In this document: in pieces, positions 1 through 6,056 of the stretch
How the letters are laid out: every line of letters starts with the position of its first letter
Numbering within the stretch: position 1 is the stretch's first letter
Assembly: GCA_022567815.1 (NCBI GenBank)
Contig: JADFGI010000070.1
Coordinates: 1-10,856 of the forward strand
DNA: 10,856 nt
Direction of reading: 5' to 3'
Source of the DNA: Nitrospinota bacterium
GTDB taxonomy: Bacteria > Nitrospinota > Nitrospinia > Nitrospinales > VA-1
The notes under the pieces: generated by a model
What the model was told of the DNA's origin: nothing
Databases searched by the model: none
The model's input: the letters and a program-made list of their open reading frames with translations, nothing else
Program-made: the position numbers and the translations under genes

Positions 1-717
1 GCGCGTTTGGATGATGTAGTCGGCGGGATCGATCCAGCCCAGATTGCCGTCGCCACGGCGATAGACCACGTTCAGCCCGCCATGCACGGAAGAACGAAAT
101 ACCAACGCCGTTTGATCGGCCAGCTCCATCCTCATCACCGCCTCGGCCACCTTCAAGGTCTCGATTTCGGTGGTCGATTCGGCGATCACCACCGAGGCTG
201 GATTTTTATTTTGGAACAGAAGTCCATAACGCTCGACAGGGCTCTTTACCATCTCCATGGTTTTCTTGATTTGGTTGAAATCCAGCTTGCGGTTCAGGTT
301 TTTCTCTGAAAATCTTCCATATGCCACCCAATCGGTCACATCCTTCAGGCTATGACCAAGGTCCAAATGCCTCTTTATGAAACCTTCTTCGCCAATTTCC
401 TTGATCTGAGGGACGATATATTCGGCGACATCGTTATAAGGGATACCCTCCTGAGTGGTGCAGAGGTAGTCCAGGGTGAACATGAGGCCAATGATTTTAG
501 AGTCGACCCCCAATGCGAGCGCGGAATGGTTTTGCAACTTGGGTATTTTTTCAAACAGAGTCCATAGCCCACCCTTGTCCTTAATGATGTTGACCTGACT
601 GTGCAAGGGGTGGATCAATTCTTTACAGGCTTTTGGTTTTGCATCCGCCGCGCCCCAAAACAAGGGGCCGATCATGATGATTTGAATTAATAAAGGGAGA
701 GGCTTGTGGAGTTTCAT
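1..717 (-). CDS. Exported protein of unknown function, C-terminus cut by the window edge
   Basis: I do not recognise the family. The frame opens with ATG at 717 and stays open for 239 codons to base 1 without a stop, so the C-terminus lies outside the window. The first 26 residues look like a Sec signal peptide: KLHK at the start, a hydrophobic core (PLLIQIIMIGPLFWG), and an AADA-KPK cleavage site. The mature part should be periplasmic or outer-membrane associated. It has two cysteines (31 and 86) that could pair after export, a helical-looking middle with many charged residues, and a C-terminal part rich in beta-type segments (ALVFRSSVHGGLNVVYRR). Codon use is ordinary and the reading frame is uninterrupted, so it is very probably a real gene. 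A purine-rich AGGGGG lies about 10 bases before the start. The start ATG overlaps the stop of a short upstream frame as ATGA, which suggests co-translation if that frame is real. Function is unknown. Confidence 0.8.
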   Translation of the reverse strand, partial: MKLHKPLPLLIQIIMIGPLFWGAADAKPKACKELIHPLHSQVNIIKDKGGLWTLFEKIPKLQNHSALALGVDSKIIGLMFTLDYLCTTQEGIPYNDVAEYIVPQIKEIGEEGFIKRHLDLGHSLKDVTDWVAYGRFSEKNLNRKLDFNQIKKTMEMVKSPVERYGLLFQNKNPASVVIAESTTEIETLKVAEAVMRMELADQTALVFRSSVHGGLNVVYRRGDGNLGWIDPADYIIQTR

Positions 718-908
718 GGATGGTTAAAACCCCCTGCAAGTTTGCTTGTTAGAAAAGCTGACCGGTTGCGCTCAAAAATATACCCAGGGACATTTGAAGT
801 CAACCGGATTTTGGCGAGGGGTTTTTCGGCGATCAGCTTGCCATCTGCAAAATCTTGGTAGCTGGTATAGACGATGGGGTGGACGGTCATCAGGCCCACT
901 GGCTCCAT
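714..908 (-). CDS. Possible small protein or gene remnant coupled to the exported protein
   Basis: This is a 64-codon frame on the minus strand ending in TGA that shares four bases (ATGA) with the start of the next gene downstream. That overlap is typical of translationally coupled operon genes and is the main reason to list it. Against it, the first ATG follows a TAA immediately, no Shine-Dalgarno is visible upstream, and I recognise no domain. The product is mixed polar and hydrophobic (for example IVYTSYQDFADGKL and NVPGYIFERNRSAF) with no signal peptide or membrane helix. It could be a genuine short gene, the 3' remnant of a longer decayed gene, or chance. No other gene lies before it on this strand until beyond 1100. 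Confidence 0.35.
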   Translation of the reverse strand: MEPVGLMTVHPIVYTSYQDFADGKLIAEKPLAKIRLTSNVPGYIFERNRSAFLTSKLAGGFNHP

Positions 909-921
909 TTAAATCAGGAAT

Positions 922-938
922 TATGGATTTAATCCATA
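922..938. promoter_or_regulatory. Inverted repeat, possible operator
   Basis: Two perfect 8-base arms (TATGGATT and AATCCATA) are separated by one base. The element lies in the 191-base divergent gap between the leftward frame starting at 908 and the rightward acetyltransferase gene at 1100, about 13 bases before the leftward start. Symmetry and position fit a dimeric repressor site, but there is no second copy in the window to support that. Confidence 0.3.
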
Positions 939-1099
939 GCTCTTTTTCGTTTGTGCAACCTATGGGCGACTTCAGGGTGGATTTTGGCCATCCAATCCAA
1001 AGTTATTGCTTCTCAAAGTAAAAAAGTGTTACAAGTTTGGAAGCATCTCATCCCAAATACAGGGTCCCTTAAAGAAAAAGGTTCCCTTGCTCTCCTGTT

Positions 1100-1564
1100 A
1101 TGAAATCAAAAGATAAAATCAAAGTCCGCCAAGCCCGAACTGAGGATCTGGAATTTTTGGTCGAACACAACCTGCAAATAGCCCTGGAAACGGAATCGAA
1201 GGAACTGGACCGGGACGTTTTGCGCCAAGGGGTGCAACGGGCTCTTGCGCAATCTGACAGTTGCATATATTTTGTCGCCGAAATTGAGGGAAAGCCGGTC
1301 GGGCAGACAATGATTACCTTCGAATGGAGTGATTGGCGTGACGGCTGGATTTGGTGGCTGCAAAGCGTTTATGTCGTGCCCTATTACCGAAATAGGGGGA
1401 TTTTTCGGATGATTTATCAACATATCAAATCAACAGCACATAAAGTTAATAATGTGAGGGCGCTCCGGCTTTACGTCAAAGGAACCAACTTATCAGGGAT
1501 TTCAGTTTATGAGAAATTAGGAATGAACTCCTCTGGTTATTTGGTATATGAGGAGGAATGGTAA
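1100..1564 (+). CDS. GNAT family N-acetyltransferase
   Basis: The 154-residue product is the size of a single GNAT domain, which transfers an acetyl group from acetyl-CoA to an amine. The N-terminus (IKVRQARTEDLEFLVEHN) is the usual beta1-alpha1 opening. Residues 56-75 form the beta2-beta3 hairpin (IYFVAEIEGKPVGQTMI). Motif A, the acetyl-CoA pyrophosphate loop, is at about 87-109: VYVVPYYRNRGIFRMIY, with R-N-R-G-I-F replacing the common Q/R-x-x-G-x-G/A. Motif B is at about 122-142 (LRLYVKGTNLSGISVYEKL), ending in the conserved YEKLGM. The tryptophan-rich stretch at 76-87 probably shapes the acceptor pocket. The substrate cannot be told from sequence. The start at 1100 gives the full domain, but no strong ribosome site precedes it. 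The gene stands alone: divergent from the leftward genes and followed by an AT-rich gap. Confidence 0.9.
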   Translation: MKSKDKIKVRQARTEDLEFLVEHNLQIALETESKELDRDVLRQGVQRALAQSDSCIYFVAEIEGKPVGQTMITFEWSDWRDGWIWWLQSVYVVPYYRNRGIFRMIYQHIKSTAHKVNNVRALRLYVKGTNLSGISVYEKLGMNSSGYLVYEEEW

Positions 1565-1752
1565 GCCCTGCAATGTTGGTTTCATTTATTGCCCATATAG
1601 GCTATTAAAAAATTAATGCCTCTTATGTCTTTTAAATTCTGATTTTCGAGAAGAGTTTTTTAATTTTTTTCTTATGGTCCATGAAGCTTTGACGGGGAAC
1701 AGTATCGCCAGCACCTTAGAATTGATCCTACTTCCTAGTCCTACCTATAAGT

Positions 1753-1894
1753 TTATTGAAATATCCTACCCCATGGGAAAAGCAGGATGATAGTCACTAA
1801 CAACCCAACGAATGCCAAGAGTGCTGCAAACTGGTAGAAGCTAACGCCCTAAGGTTCTTTGATGGTTGGGATCATTAGGTGGGAGGTTTGGCAT
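1753..1894 (-). pseudogene. Broken 46-residue single-helix membrane protein frame
   Basis: Reading leftwards from ATG at 1894, the frame gives a polar start (MPNLPPNDPNHQRTLG) and hits TAG just after a GGG run at 1849-1847. If one G of that run is removed, translation continues as VSFYQ followed by a strongly hydrophobic helix (FAALLAFVGLLVTIILLF) and ends PWGRIFQ-stop at 1753, 46 residues in all. A proline/asparagine-rich head, one membrane helix and a short basic tail is a sensible layout for a small inner-membrane protein. The single-base break at a homopolymer could be an assembly error, a phase-variable run or a true mutation. I recognise no family, and no Shine-Dalgarno is clear. Confidence 0.3.
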
Positions 1895-1956
1895 ATATGG
1901 GACGGCTCACTAATTAAAGAAACATCGGTACCCTTGCTTGCTTTGAATTAAACCTA

Positions 1957-1986
1957 TTGAGAAAAAGTGTGTTAGGGGCTTAAGAT
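1957..1986 (+). promoter_or_regulatory. Candidate sigma-70 promoter for the gene at 2033
   Basis: A TTGAGA hexamer (1957-1962) is followed after 18 bases by TAAGAT (1981-1986). Both match the consensus at four or more positions. The predicted transcript would start about 40 bases before the ATG at 2033. AT-rich surroundings make chance matches fairly likely. Confidence 0.35.
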
Positions 1987-2032
1987 ATTGTTTGGTGGTC
2001 TTTAATTAAAATTAGTTAAAGGAGTATCAGTC

Positions 2033-2257
2033 ATGAACAAAGATTCTTGGATTGCACTGATAATCGCCAGTATTATCACTGTTATAGCAGCAACGCCAAT
2101 TTACTATTCCCGTGACTATGCCCGCGAGCCGAAAGGTAAAATTTCGGAAGATTCAGATACAAAAATAACAGAGCCAATGAAGAGAACCGAAGGGAAGACC
2201 AAGCTTACCATACCAGCATTAGAAGATTCAGATACAAAAATGACAGAGCCAAAATAA
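2033..2257 (+). CDS. Small membrane-anchored protein with repeated acidic linker
   Basis: This 74-residue frame has the clearest ribosome site in its neighbourhood: AAAGGAG at 2018-2024, eight bases before the ATG. Residues 6-24 form one membrane helix (WIALIIASIITVIAATPIY) followed by a polar, lysine/glutamate/threonine-rich tail, so the tail would lie on the periplasmic side or act as a linker. The tail carries the segment EDSDTK-x-TEP twice, 25 residues apart, and the DNA repeat is nearly exact. The frame stops at TAA 2255-2257 but stays open again for about 60 codons beyond it, and just downstream lies a fragment of an FGE-sulfatase-like domain. I infer that this was the N-terminal anchor and linker of a longer protein, now truncated. 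It may still be translated as a short peptide. No independent function can be named. Confidence 0.5.
   Translation: MNKDSWIALIIASIITVIAATPIYYSRDYAREPKGKISEDSDTKITEPMKRTEGKTKLTIPALEDSDTKMTEPK
2147..2252 (+). repeat. 31-base direct repeat, two copies 75 bases apart
   Basis: Copies at 2147-2177 and 2222-2252 differ at one base (A to G, changing Ile to Met). The offset of 75 bases equals 25 codons, so the reading frame is kept and the peptide segment EDSDTK-x-TEP is duplicated. This looks like a recent in-frame duplication within a linker; the unit between the copies is present only once, so it is not a longer array. Confidence 0.85.
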
Positions 2258-2396
2258 ACACTAGCCCAAATAGTCTATGAAATGGAATCTATTCAAAAAA
2301 ATGGTGATGTGGCAATCATAGGTTCTTGGAGTTTTTATTATCAGAATAAGAGGTGGTCCCATAAAATCGGACAAGGTGTTAAGCTACAATTTATGA

Positions 2397-2750
2397 TCAA
2401 AGGAGGGTCTCGAGGATTACCCTGCTTTTTCTTGCTGGGAGGGTTATAGATTTGCGAGCGACGTTAGTAAATTTAAACCAAATGGCTTTGGCATTTATGG
2501 ATTATTTGGAAATGTGTCCGCATGGACTGAAGATTGCGCGAATGTAAGTAATTATGGGCATAATAAAACTTCAAGACCTAGAATAGAGGGTGACTGTTCT
2601 AATAGAGTTATTAGAGGGCCTTCCTGGGAAACTGGGTATTTATTTGCAAATAGGTTTACTCGTTTCTATCGAAATAGTAGTTCAGCATTTAATGATGTTG
2701 GATTTCGTGTAGCAAGGGAAATTTGGGAATCAGAAATTTCTAAAAATTGA
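2397..2750 (+). pseudogene. C-terminal fragment of an FGE-sulfatase (SUMF1/EgtB-like) domain protein
   Basis: The frame is open from 2397 (just after TGA) to TGA at 2748-2750, about 117 codons, and shows the C-terminal hallmarks of the formylglycine-generating-enzyme fold. These are, in order: KFKPNGFGIYGLFGNVSAW followed by TEDC (family form: PNxxGLYDMxGNVWEWTED), GDCSNRVIRGPSW (family: RVLRGGSW), FANRFTRFYRN (family: R-x-A-x-R), and GFRVARE at the end. Key positions have drifted: GNVWEW reads GNVSAW and RGGSW reads RGPSW. The N-terminal two thirds of the domain are missing and no good start codon exists; GTG at 2514 would cut the domain in mid-motif. The preceding in-frame anchor peptide at 2033 is in a different frame, so a stop, a frameshift and probably a deletion separate them. 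The cysteine pair of true FGE enzymes is not visible, so the ancestor may have been a non-catalytic or ergothioneine-type relative. Confidence 0.7.
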
Positions 2751-2807
2751 AAGAAAGCGAAATATTTATGAACCTTAAAAAATATAGGGAATGCTTATTT
2801 TAAAGAG

Positions 2808-2822
2808 GGCTTAGGCAAAGCC
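2808..2822 (-). terminator. Weak hairpin downstream of exbD
   Basis: Read leftwards, GGCTT and AAGCC form a five-base stem with a five-base loop. It is followed by CTCTTTAAAAT, only a short T-run. It lies 28 bases after the exbD stop. It is a possible but poor intrinsic terminator. Confidence 0.3.
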
Positions 2823-2849
2823 AGATCGATTCAAATAAAAATATCAATA

Positions 2850-3245
2850 TTATTTCACCGCGACACTGATGTCTAAAACTCCGGCGCCCTGCAATATTCC
2901 CATCAACTTGATAACGTCACCGTAAGGCAGATTTTTATCCGCCCTGATAATGACCGTTTTTTTCTGATCCGGGGCCGATCCGAGGAGCATATTTTCAAGG
3001 CGGGTAAGGGTCACCTTTTTTCCATCGAAAAAAATCTGTTTGTCAGCGGTCATTTCGATTTCAAGGCTCTTGGAAGTCTCATCCACTGTAGAGGATTTGG
3101 AGGTGGGCAAGGCAAGATCCATCTGCCGGTTGAAATCGACAAACACAGTGGAAACCATGAAGAAAATCAGAAGCAGGAACACCACATCGATCATGGGCGT
3201 CATGTCCATGCCAAAACTTTCTTCCTCGTCTTTTCTAAATCGCAT
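2850..3245 (-). CDS. exbD: ExbD/TolR family biopolymer transport protein
   Basis: The 131-residue product is a standard-length ExbD/TolR subunit. After a short charged cytoplasmic N-terminus (RFRKDEEESFGMD), residues 17-36 form the single membrane helix PMIDVVFLLLIFFMVSTVF. It contains Asp20 in the MTPMIDVVFLLLIFFM motif, the protonatable residue of the proton path. The periplasmic domain follows, ending with the conserved VIIRADKNLPYGDVIKLM and GAGVLDISVAV segments. ExbD sits inside an ExbB pentamer and converts proton flow into force on TonB (nutrient uptake) or, in the Tol version, on TolA. ExbB is encoded directly upstream with a 91-base gap, so the two are probably one operon. No tonB or tolA is in the window, so the ExbD or TolR role cannot be settled; the sequence resembles ExbD more. 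No strong ribosome site is visible before the ATG. Confidence 0.93.
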   Translation of the reverse strand: MRFRKDEEESFGMDMTPMIDVVFLLLIFFMVSTVFVDFNRQMDLALPTSKSSTVDETSKSLEIEMTADKQIFFDGKKVTLTRLENMLLGSAPDQKKTVIIRADKNLPYGDVIKLMGILQGAGVLDISVAVK

Positions 3246-3336
3246 CGTGTTTTAGGGAATGGACCCTGGATGAAGTTTCAATAGCCTGTTATGGCAAATA
3301 AATCTAATTGCAAAAATACCAGGCGCCTGTAAAAAG

Positions 3337-4122
3337 TTACAAGGTAGCGCGAATTTCTTTTCCGGATTTTTTAGACTTGCTGATTTCCAATTCCTGAGCC
3401 TTTTTGGTCCGGACCGATTCATAAGAAAGTTCTTCGACAAGCTGGAAGGAGATTTCTTCCATTTCAAAAACGTAGCGGTCTATCTTACCACGAAAGTAAT
3501 GGTACATAGCCAGGGCGGGGATACCGACGACCATCCCGGTGGCTGTCGTTATCAAAGCCTCGGAGATACCGCTGGCGACCAGGCCGGGGTTTCCCGTGCC
3601 GCTCTGGGAAATAACGTTGAATGCCTTGATCATGCCGAAAACCGTCCCCAGCAACCCCATCATCGGCGTGATATTGGCGACGGCGCCCAGCACCCGAAGA
3701 TTTGAATTCATTAACGAGGCTTCATGTTGCCCCGCGCCTTCGATCGCCCGCTCGATTTCGTCGAGTTTGCCGCCAAACCGCAATAACCCTGTTTTCAGAA
3801 TCCGCGACAGGGAGTTGTCGTAAGAATTGCACAACTGCAAACCCAGGTGAACGTCCTCCCAGTTCCAATGGTTGCGCACGTTTTTCAAAAATTCAGTATC
3901 AATGATATTTTTTCTTCTTAAGTTGTAAGCCCTTTCAATTCCAATGCCCACGATCAATATCGAGCAGAAAAGGATGGGATACATCATGATCCCGCCTTTT
4001 TCAATGATGGAAAGAATTTCCCATTGACGGGGTAGTGAGGGTTCAGCCGCTTGAACCAACTCCGGCAAAGTAATTAAAATTGTTCCAAAAATAAGGGAAA
4101 GTTTTCTCATGAAAGAGGCCAT
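3337..4122 (-). CDS. exbB: MotA/TolQ/ExbB family proton channel protein
   Basis: The 261-residue product is an ExbB-type channel subunit. It begins with a cleavable-looking signal peptide (about 5-25, ending VQAAEP), seen in ExbB forms that have an extra N-terminal extension. The first channel helix is at about 47-64 (MYPILFCSILIVGIGIERAY). A cytoplasmic helical region follows, with SRILKTGLLRF and IERAIEGAGQHEASLM. Helix two is at about 144-168, with the conserved NITPMMGLLGTVFGMIKAF. Helix three is at about 186-209 (GISEALITTATGMVVGIPAL), which carries the threonines lining the proton path. The basic tail (KSKKSGKEIRATL) is cytoplasmic. Five copies surround an ExbD dimer in the inner membrane. 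I kept the ATG at 4122 because AGG lies at a plausible distance; Met5 (4110) is an alternative. exbD follows after 91 bases. Confidence 0.93.
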   Translation of the reverse strand: MASFMRKLSLIFGTILITLPELVQAAEPSLPRQWEILSIIEKGGIMMYPILFCSILIVGIGIERAYNLRRKNIIDTEFLKNVRNHWNWEDVHLGLQLCNSYDNSLSRILKTGLLRFGGKLDEIERAIEGAGQHEASLMNSNLRVLGAVANITPMMGLLGTVFGMIKAFNVISQSGTGNPGLVASGISEALITTATGMVVGIPALAMYHYFRGKIDRYVFEMEEISFQLVEELSYESVRTKKAQELEISKSKKSGKEIRATL

Positions 4123-4214
4123 TTTAAGCCTGAAAAATCCGTGAAATTCAGAGGGCGTCTGCTATTTGGGTCCGGCGGAGCTCTTTGTAAAGATCAATTC
4201 TTTTGTAGCTTGAA

Positions 4215-4244
4215 AATATAGCATGAAAAAAACTCATCTAGCAA
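4215..4244 (-). promoter_or_regulatory. Candidate promoter for exbB-exbD
   Basis: Read leftwards, TTGCTA (4244-4239) and TATATT (4220-4215) are 18 bases apart, about 92 bases before the exbB start, in the divergent gap with bamD. The match is moderate. I could not identify an equally clear pair for the rightward bamD transcript. Confidence 0.35.
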
Positions 4245-4344
4245 GCTGGAATGCCAAAACGTGATTTTTAAAGCCTTTTAAAATCAAGTATTCTATTATA
4301 TATTGAAGTAATAAATAGCATTTACCTTCTATACCTACCAGACA

Positions 4345-5109
4345 ATGCGCCGACTCGGATTTTCATTTAATTCTGGATTTTATATCCTTTTGCTCATTTT
4401 TATTTTTCTGCTTGCGGGATGTACCTCCACCAACAAGAAAGATAATCTATCGCCTGGAGAGTTAATTGCGCAAGGCAAACAACAGGTTAAAATTAAGAGT
4501 TATAATAAGGCAAAAGATCTTTTCCAACAACTCCTGGAGGATTACCCGGACAGCAGGGAACGCGTACAAGCTCTTATGTATTTGGCCAACACCAATTATC
4601 TCGATGGGGAATATGAGGAAGCAAAATTTCACTATCAAAAATTTATCGAGTTGTACCCGGCAAATAGATTTGCGGACCGTGCTTATTTTTACAAAGCCAT
4701 GTCCGACTTTAAAATGAGAGAAGTCGCCACAAGGGACCAAACCAAAACTCTTGCCGCTCTTGAAGGATTTGAAGATGCCATGAAAAGATTTCCCAAAAGC
4801 CCTTTTTACCCAAAAGCTATTCAGAAAAAAGAGGAATGCCGCAAAATACTTGCCACCAGCGAGTTCGAAGTAGGAAAGTTTTATTACCGGACAGGCCATT
4901 ATCAATCTGCTATCTCGCGGCTACAAAATATGCGTGAAAATTACCCAAACCAGGGTTTTGCCGACGAGGCGATATATTTAATCGCCGAGTCCTACCTTGA
5001 AGAGGAAAATTATTCCGAAGCAAAAGTGAATTATCTGGAACTTCTGAAAAAATTTCCTAAAAGTGAATTCTCGTTAGAAGCGCGGGTCCGATTAAGGACT
5101 CTGCGCTAA
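4345..5109 (+). CDS. bamD: Outer membrane assembly lipoprotein BamD
   Basis: BamD is the essential lipoprotein partner of BamA in the machine that inserts beta-barrel proteins into the outer membrane; it hangs on the periplasmic face of that membrane. The 254-residue length fits the family. The lipobox LLAGC (22-26) follows a hydrophobic signal core, so Cys26 would be lipidated. Thr27 at the next position does not signal inner-membrane retention. Tetratricopeptide repeats fill the rest: about 36-67 (GELIAQGKQQVKIKSYNKAK), 73-104 (ALMYLANTNYLDGEYEEAK), then the typical BamD stretch RDQTKTLAALEGFEDAMKRF at 130-149, and two C-terminal repeats at 173-200 and 208-240. No Shine-Dalgarno is visible before the ATG. 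The sigma factor gene begins 13 bases after the stop, so the two are likely co-transcribed. A lone TPR lipoprotein of another role is possible but less likely given the RDQT motif. Confidence 0.88.
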   Translation: MRRLGFSFNSGFYILLLIFIFLLAGCTSTNKKDNLSPGELIAQGKQQVKIKSYNKAKDLFQQLLEDYPDSRERVQALMYLANTNYLDGEYEEAKFHYQKFIELYPANRFADRAYFYKAMSDFKMREVATRDQTKTLAALEGFEDAMKRFPKSPFYPKAIQKKEECRKILATSEFEVGKFYYRTGHYQSAISRLQNMRENYPNQGFADEAIYLIAESYLEEENYSEAKVNYLELLKKFPKSEFSLEARVRLRTLR

Positions 5110-5122
5110 TAAAGTTTATTTT

Positions 5123-6016
5123 ATGGCAACCAACGAATCGCCAAAAAAAAATAAAACCAGCGCCAAACCCATCAGCAAGCTGGAAAACCGCGAACATGCC
5201 GAGCCTCTTACGCAGTACCTGAAAGAGATAAGCAAAATCAAACCGCTCAGCCGGGAAGAGGAAAAACAAATAGCACGGAAGATCGCCAAAGGCGATCTCA
5301 AGGCTTTGCAGGAGTTGGTGAGGCGAAATTTAAAATTTGTGGTCAGCGTCGCCAACAAATATAAAGGTTGCAGGCTTTCCCTTCAGGACCTTATCGAAGA
5401 AGGAAATATCGGCCTTATCCAGGCCGCAAAACGATTTGACCCCAACAGGGATGTCAAATTCATCACCTATGCCGTCTGGTGGATTCGACAGGCGATCATG
5501 CATGCCATGGCGGAACAATCCGGCACCGTGAAACTGCCCATCAAGCAGGTGGGAAAAGTTTATCAAATGAGCAAAAAACGCCGGTCTCTCACTCAATCTC
5601 TGTCAAGAGAACCCACCGAAAGAGAACTGGCGGATGACATGGGATTCAAGGAAGAGGACGTTCACTGTATCATGCAGGCCTATCGTACCCATTTATCGCT
5701 CGACGCACCCTTGAAAGCGGACGAATCGACAGCCTATATCGACCTGCTCGAAAGCTCCTCCCACATCCCGTACGATGACGAAATCATGCAGGCGAGCCTG
5801 CACGCTAAACTGGAATTGTTGCTCAAAAATCTGCAACCCAGGGAAGAAAAGATTTTGCGCATGCGGTTCGGTTTTAACGGCGATGCTAAAACCCTCGAAG
5901 AAATCGGCAAGGAAATTGGTCTTTCCAGAGAACGGGTGCGGCAGATTGAAAAAAGAGCCAAGGTTAAACTAAAAATGAAATCCAACAGTATCTCCCTGAG
6001 CGACCACCTCGGCTGA
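5123..6016 (+). CDS. RNA polymerase sigma-70 family factor (group 2 type)
   Basis: This 297-residue sigma factor directs RNA polymerase to sigma-70-type promoters. Region 1.2 is at about 28-58 (PLTQYLKEISKIKPLSREEE). Region 2 is at about 63-133 and includes NLKFVVSVANKY, EEGNIGLIQAAKRFDP and the promoter-melting and -10-reading segment FITYAVWWIRQAI. Region 3 is at about 135-220. Region 4 is at about 231-285, with the -35-reading helix-turn-helix TLEEIGKEIGLSRERVRQIE. The acidic region 1.1 and the large non-conserved insert of primary RpoD are absent, and the length matches RpoS-like or alternative group 2 factors. Because some lineages have short primary sigma factors, I do not assign rpoS or rpoD. 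The 40-residue N-terminal tail is lysine-rich and disordered-looking. It lies 13 bases after bamD and 40 bases before plsY, on the same strand. The start has no good ribosome site. Confidence 0.93.
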   Translation: MATNESPKKNKTSAKPISKLENREHAEPLTQYLKEISKIKPLSREEEKQIARKIAKGDLKALQELVRRNLKFVVSVANKYKGCRLSLQDLIEEGNIGLIQAAKRFDPNRDVKFITYAVWWIRQAIMHAMAEQSGTVKLPIKQVGKVYQMSKKRRSLTQSLSREPTERELADDMGFKEEDVHCIMQAYRTHLSLDAPLKADESTAYIDLLESSSHIPYDDEIMQASLHAKLELLLKNLQPREEKILRMRFGFNGDAKTLEEIGKEIGLSRERVRQIEKRAKVKLKMKSNSISLSDHLG

Positions 6017-6056
6017 CCGGTCAACTCATCAGACCTCTATCGGATCACAACTAAAC

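Larger units (their letters stand above)
1565..2032. other. AT-rich intergenic stretch with no intact gene
   Basis: This 468-base region has stops in all frames and no gene I can support. It contains T-runs after the acetyltransferase gene (about 1656-1670) without a clear stem, a broken small membrane-protein frame on the minus strand (listed separately) and a promoter-like pair just before the gene at 2033. I looked for insertion-sequence ends and integron attC cores and found nothing convincing. Confidence 0.6.

Noticed and set aside
1790..1910. Integron attC-like core sequences (CTAAC and GTTAG-type strings)
   Set aside because: The core consensus and paired-arm structure are not met, and no integrase is present.
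3320..3329. 10-base palindrome CAGGCGCCTG between exbB and exbD
   Set aside because: It has no loop and no T-run, so it cannot be a terminator, and a 10-base palindrome alone is weak evidence for a binding site.
4462..4905. 147-codon minus-strand frame within bamD
   Set aside because: It is a shadow of bamD, which has a lipobox and TPR motifs in the plus frame; the antisense product shows no motif.
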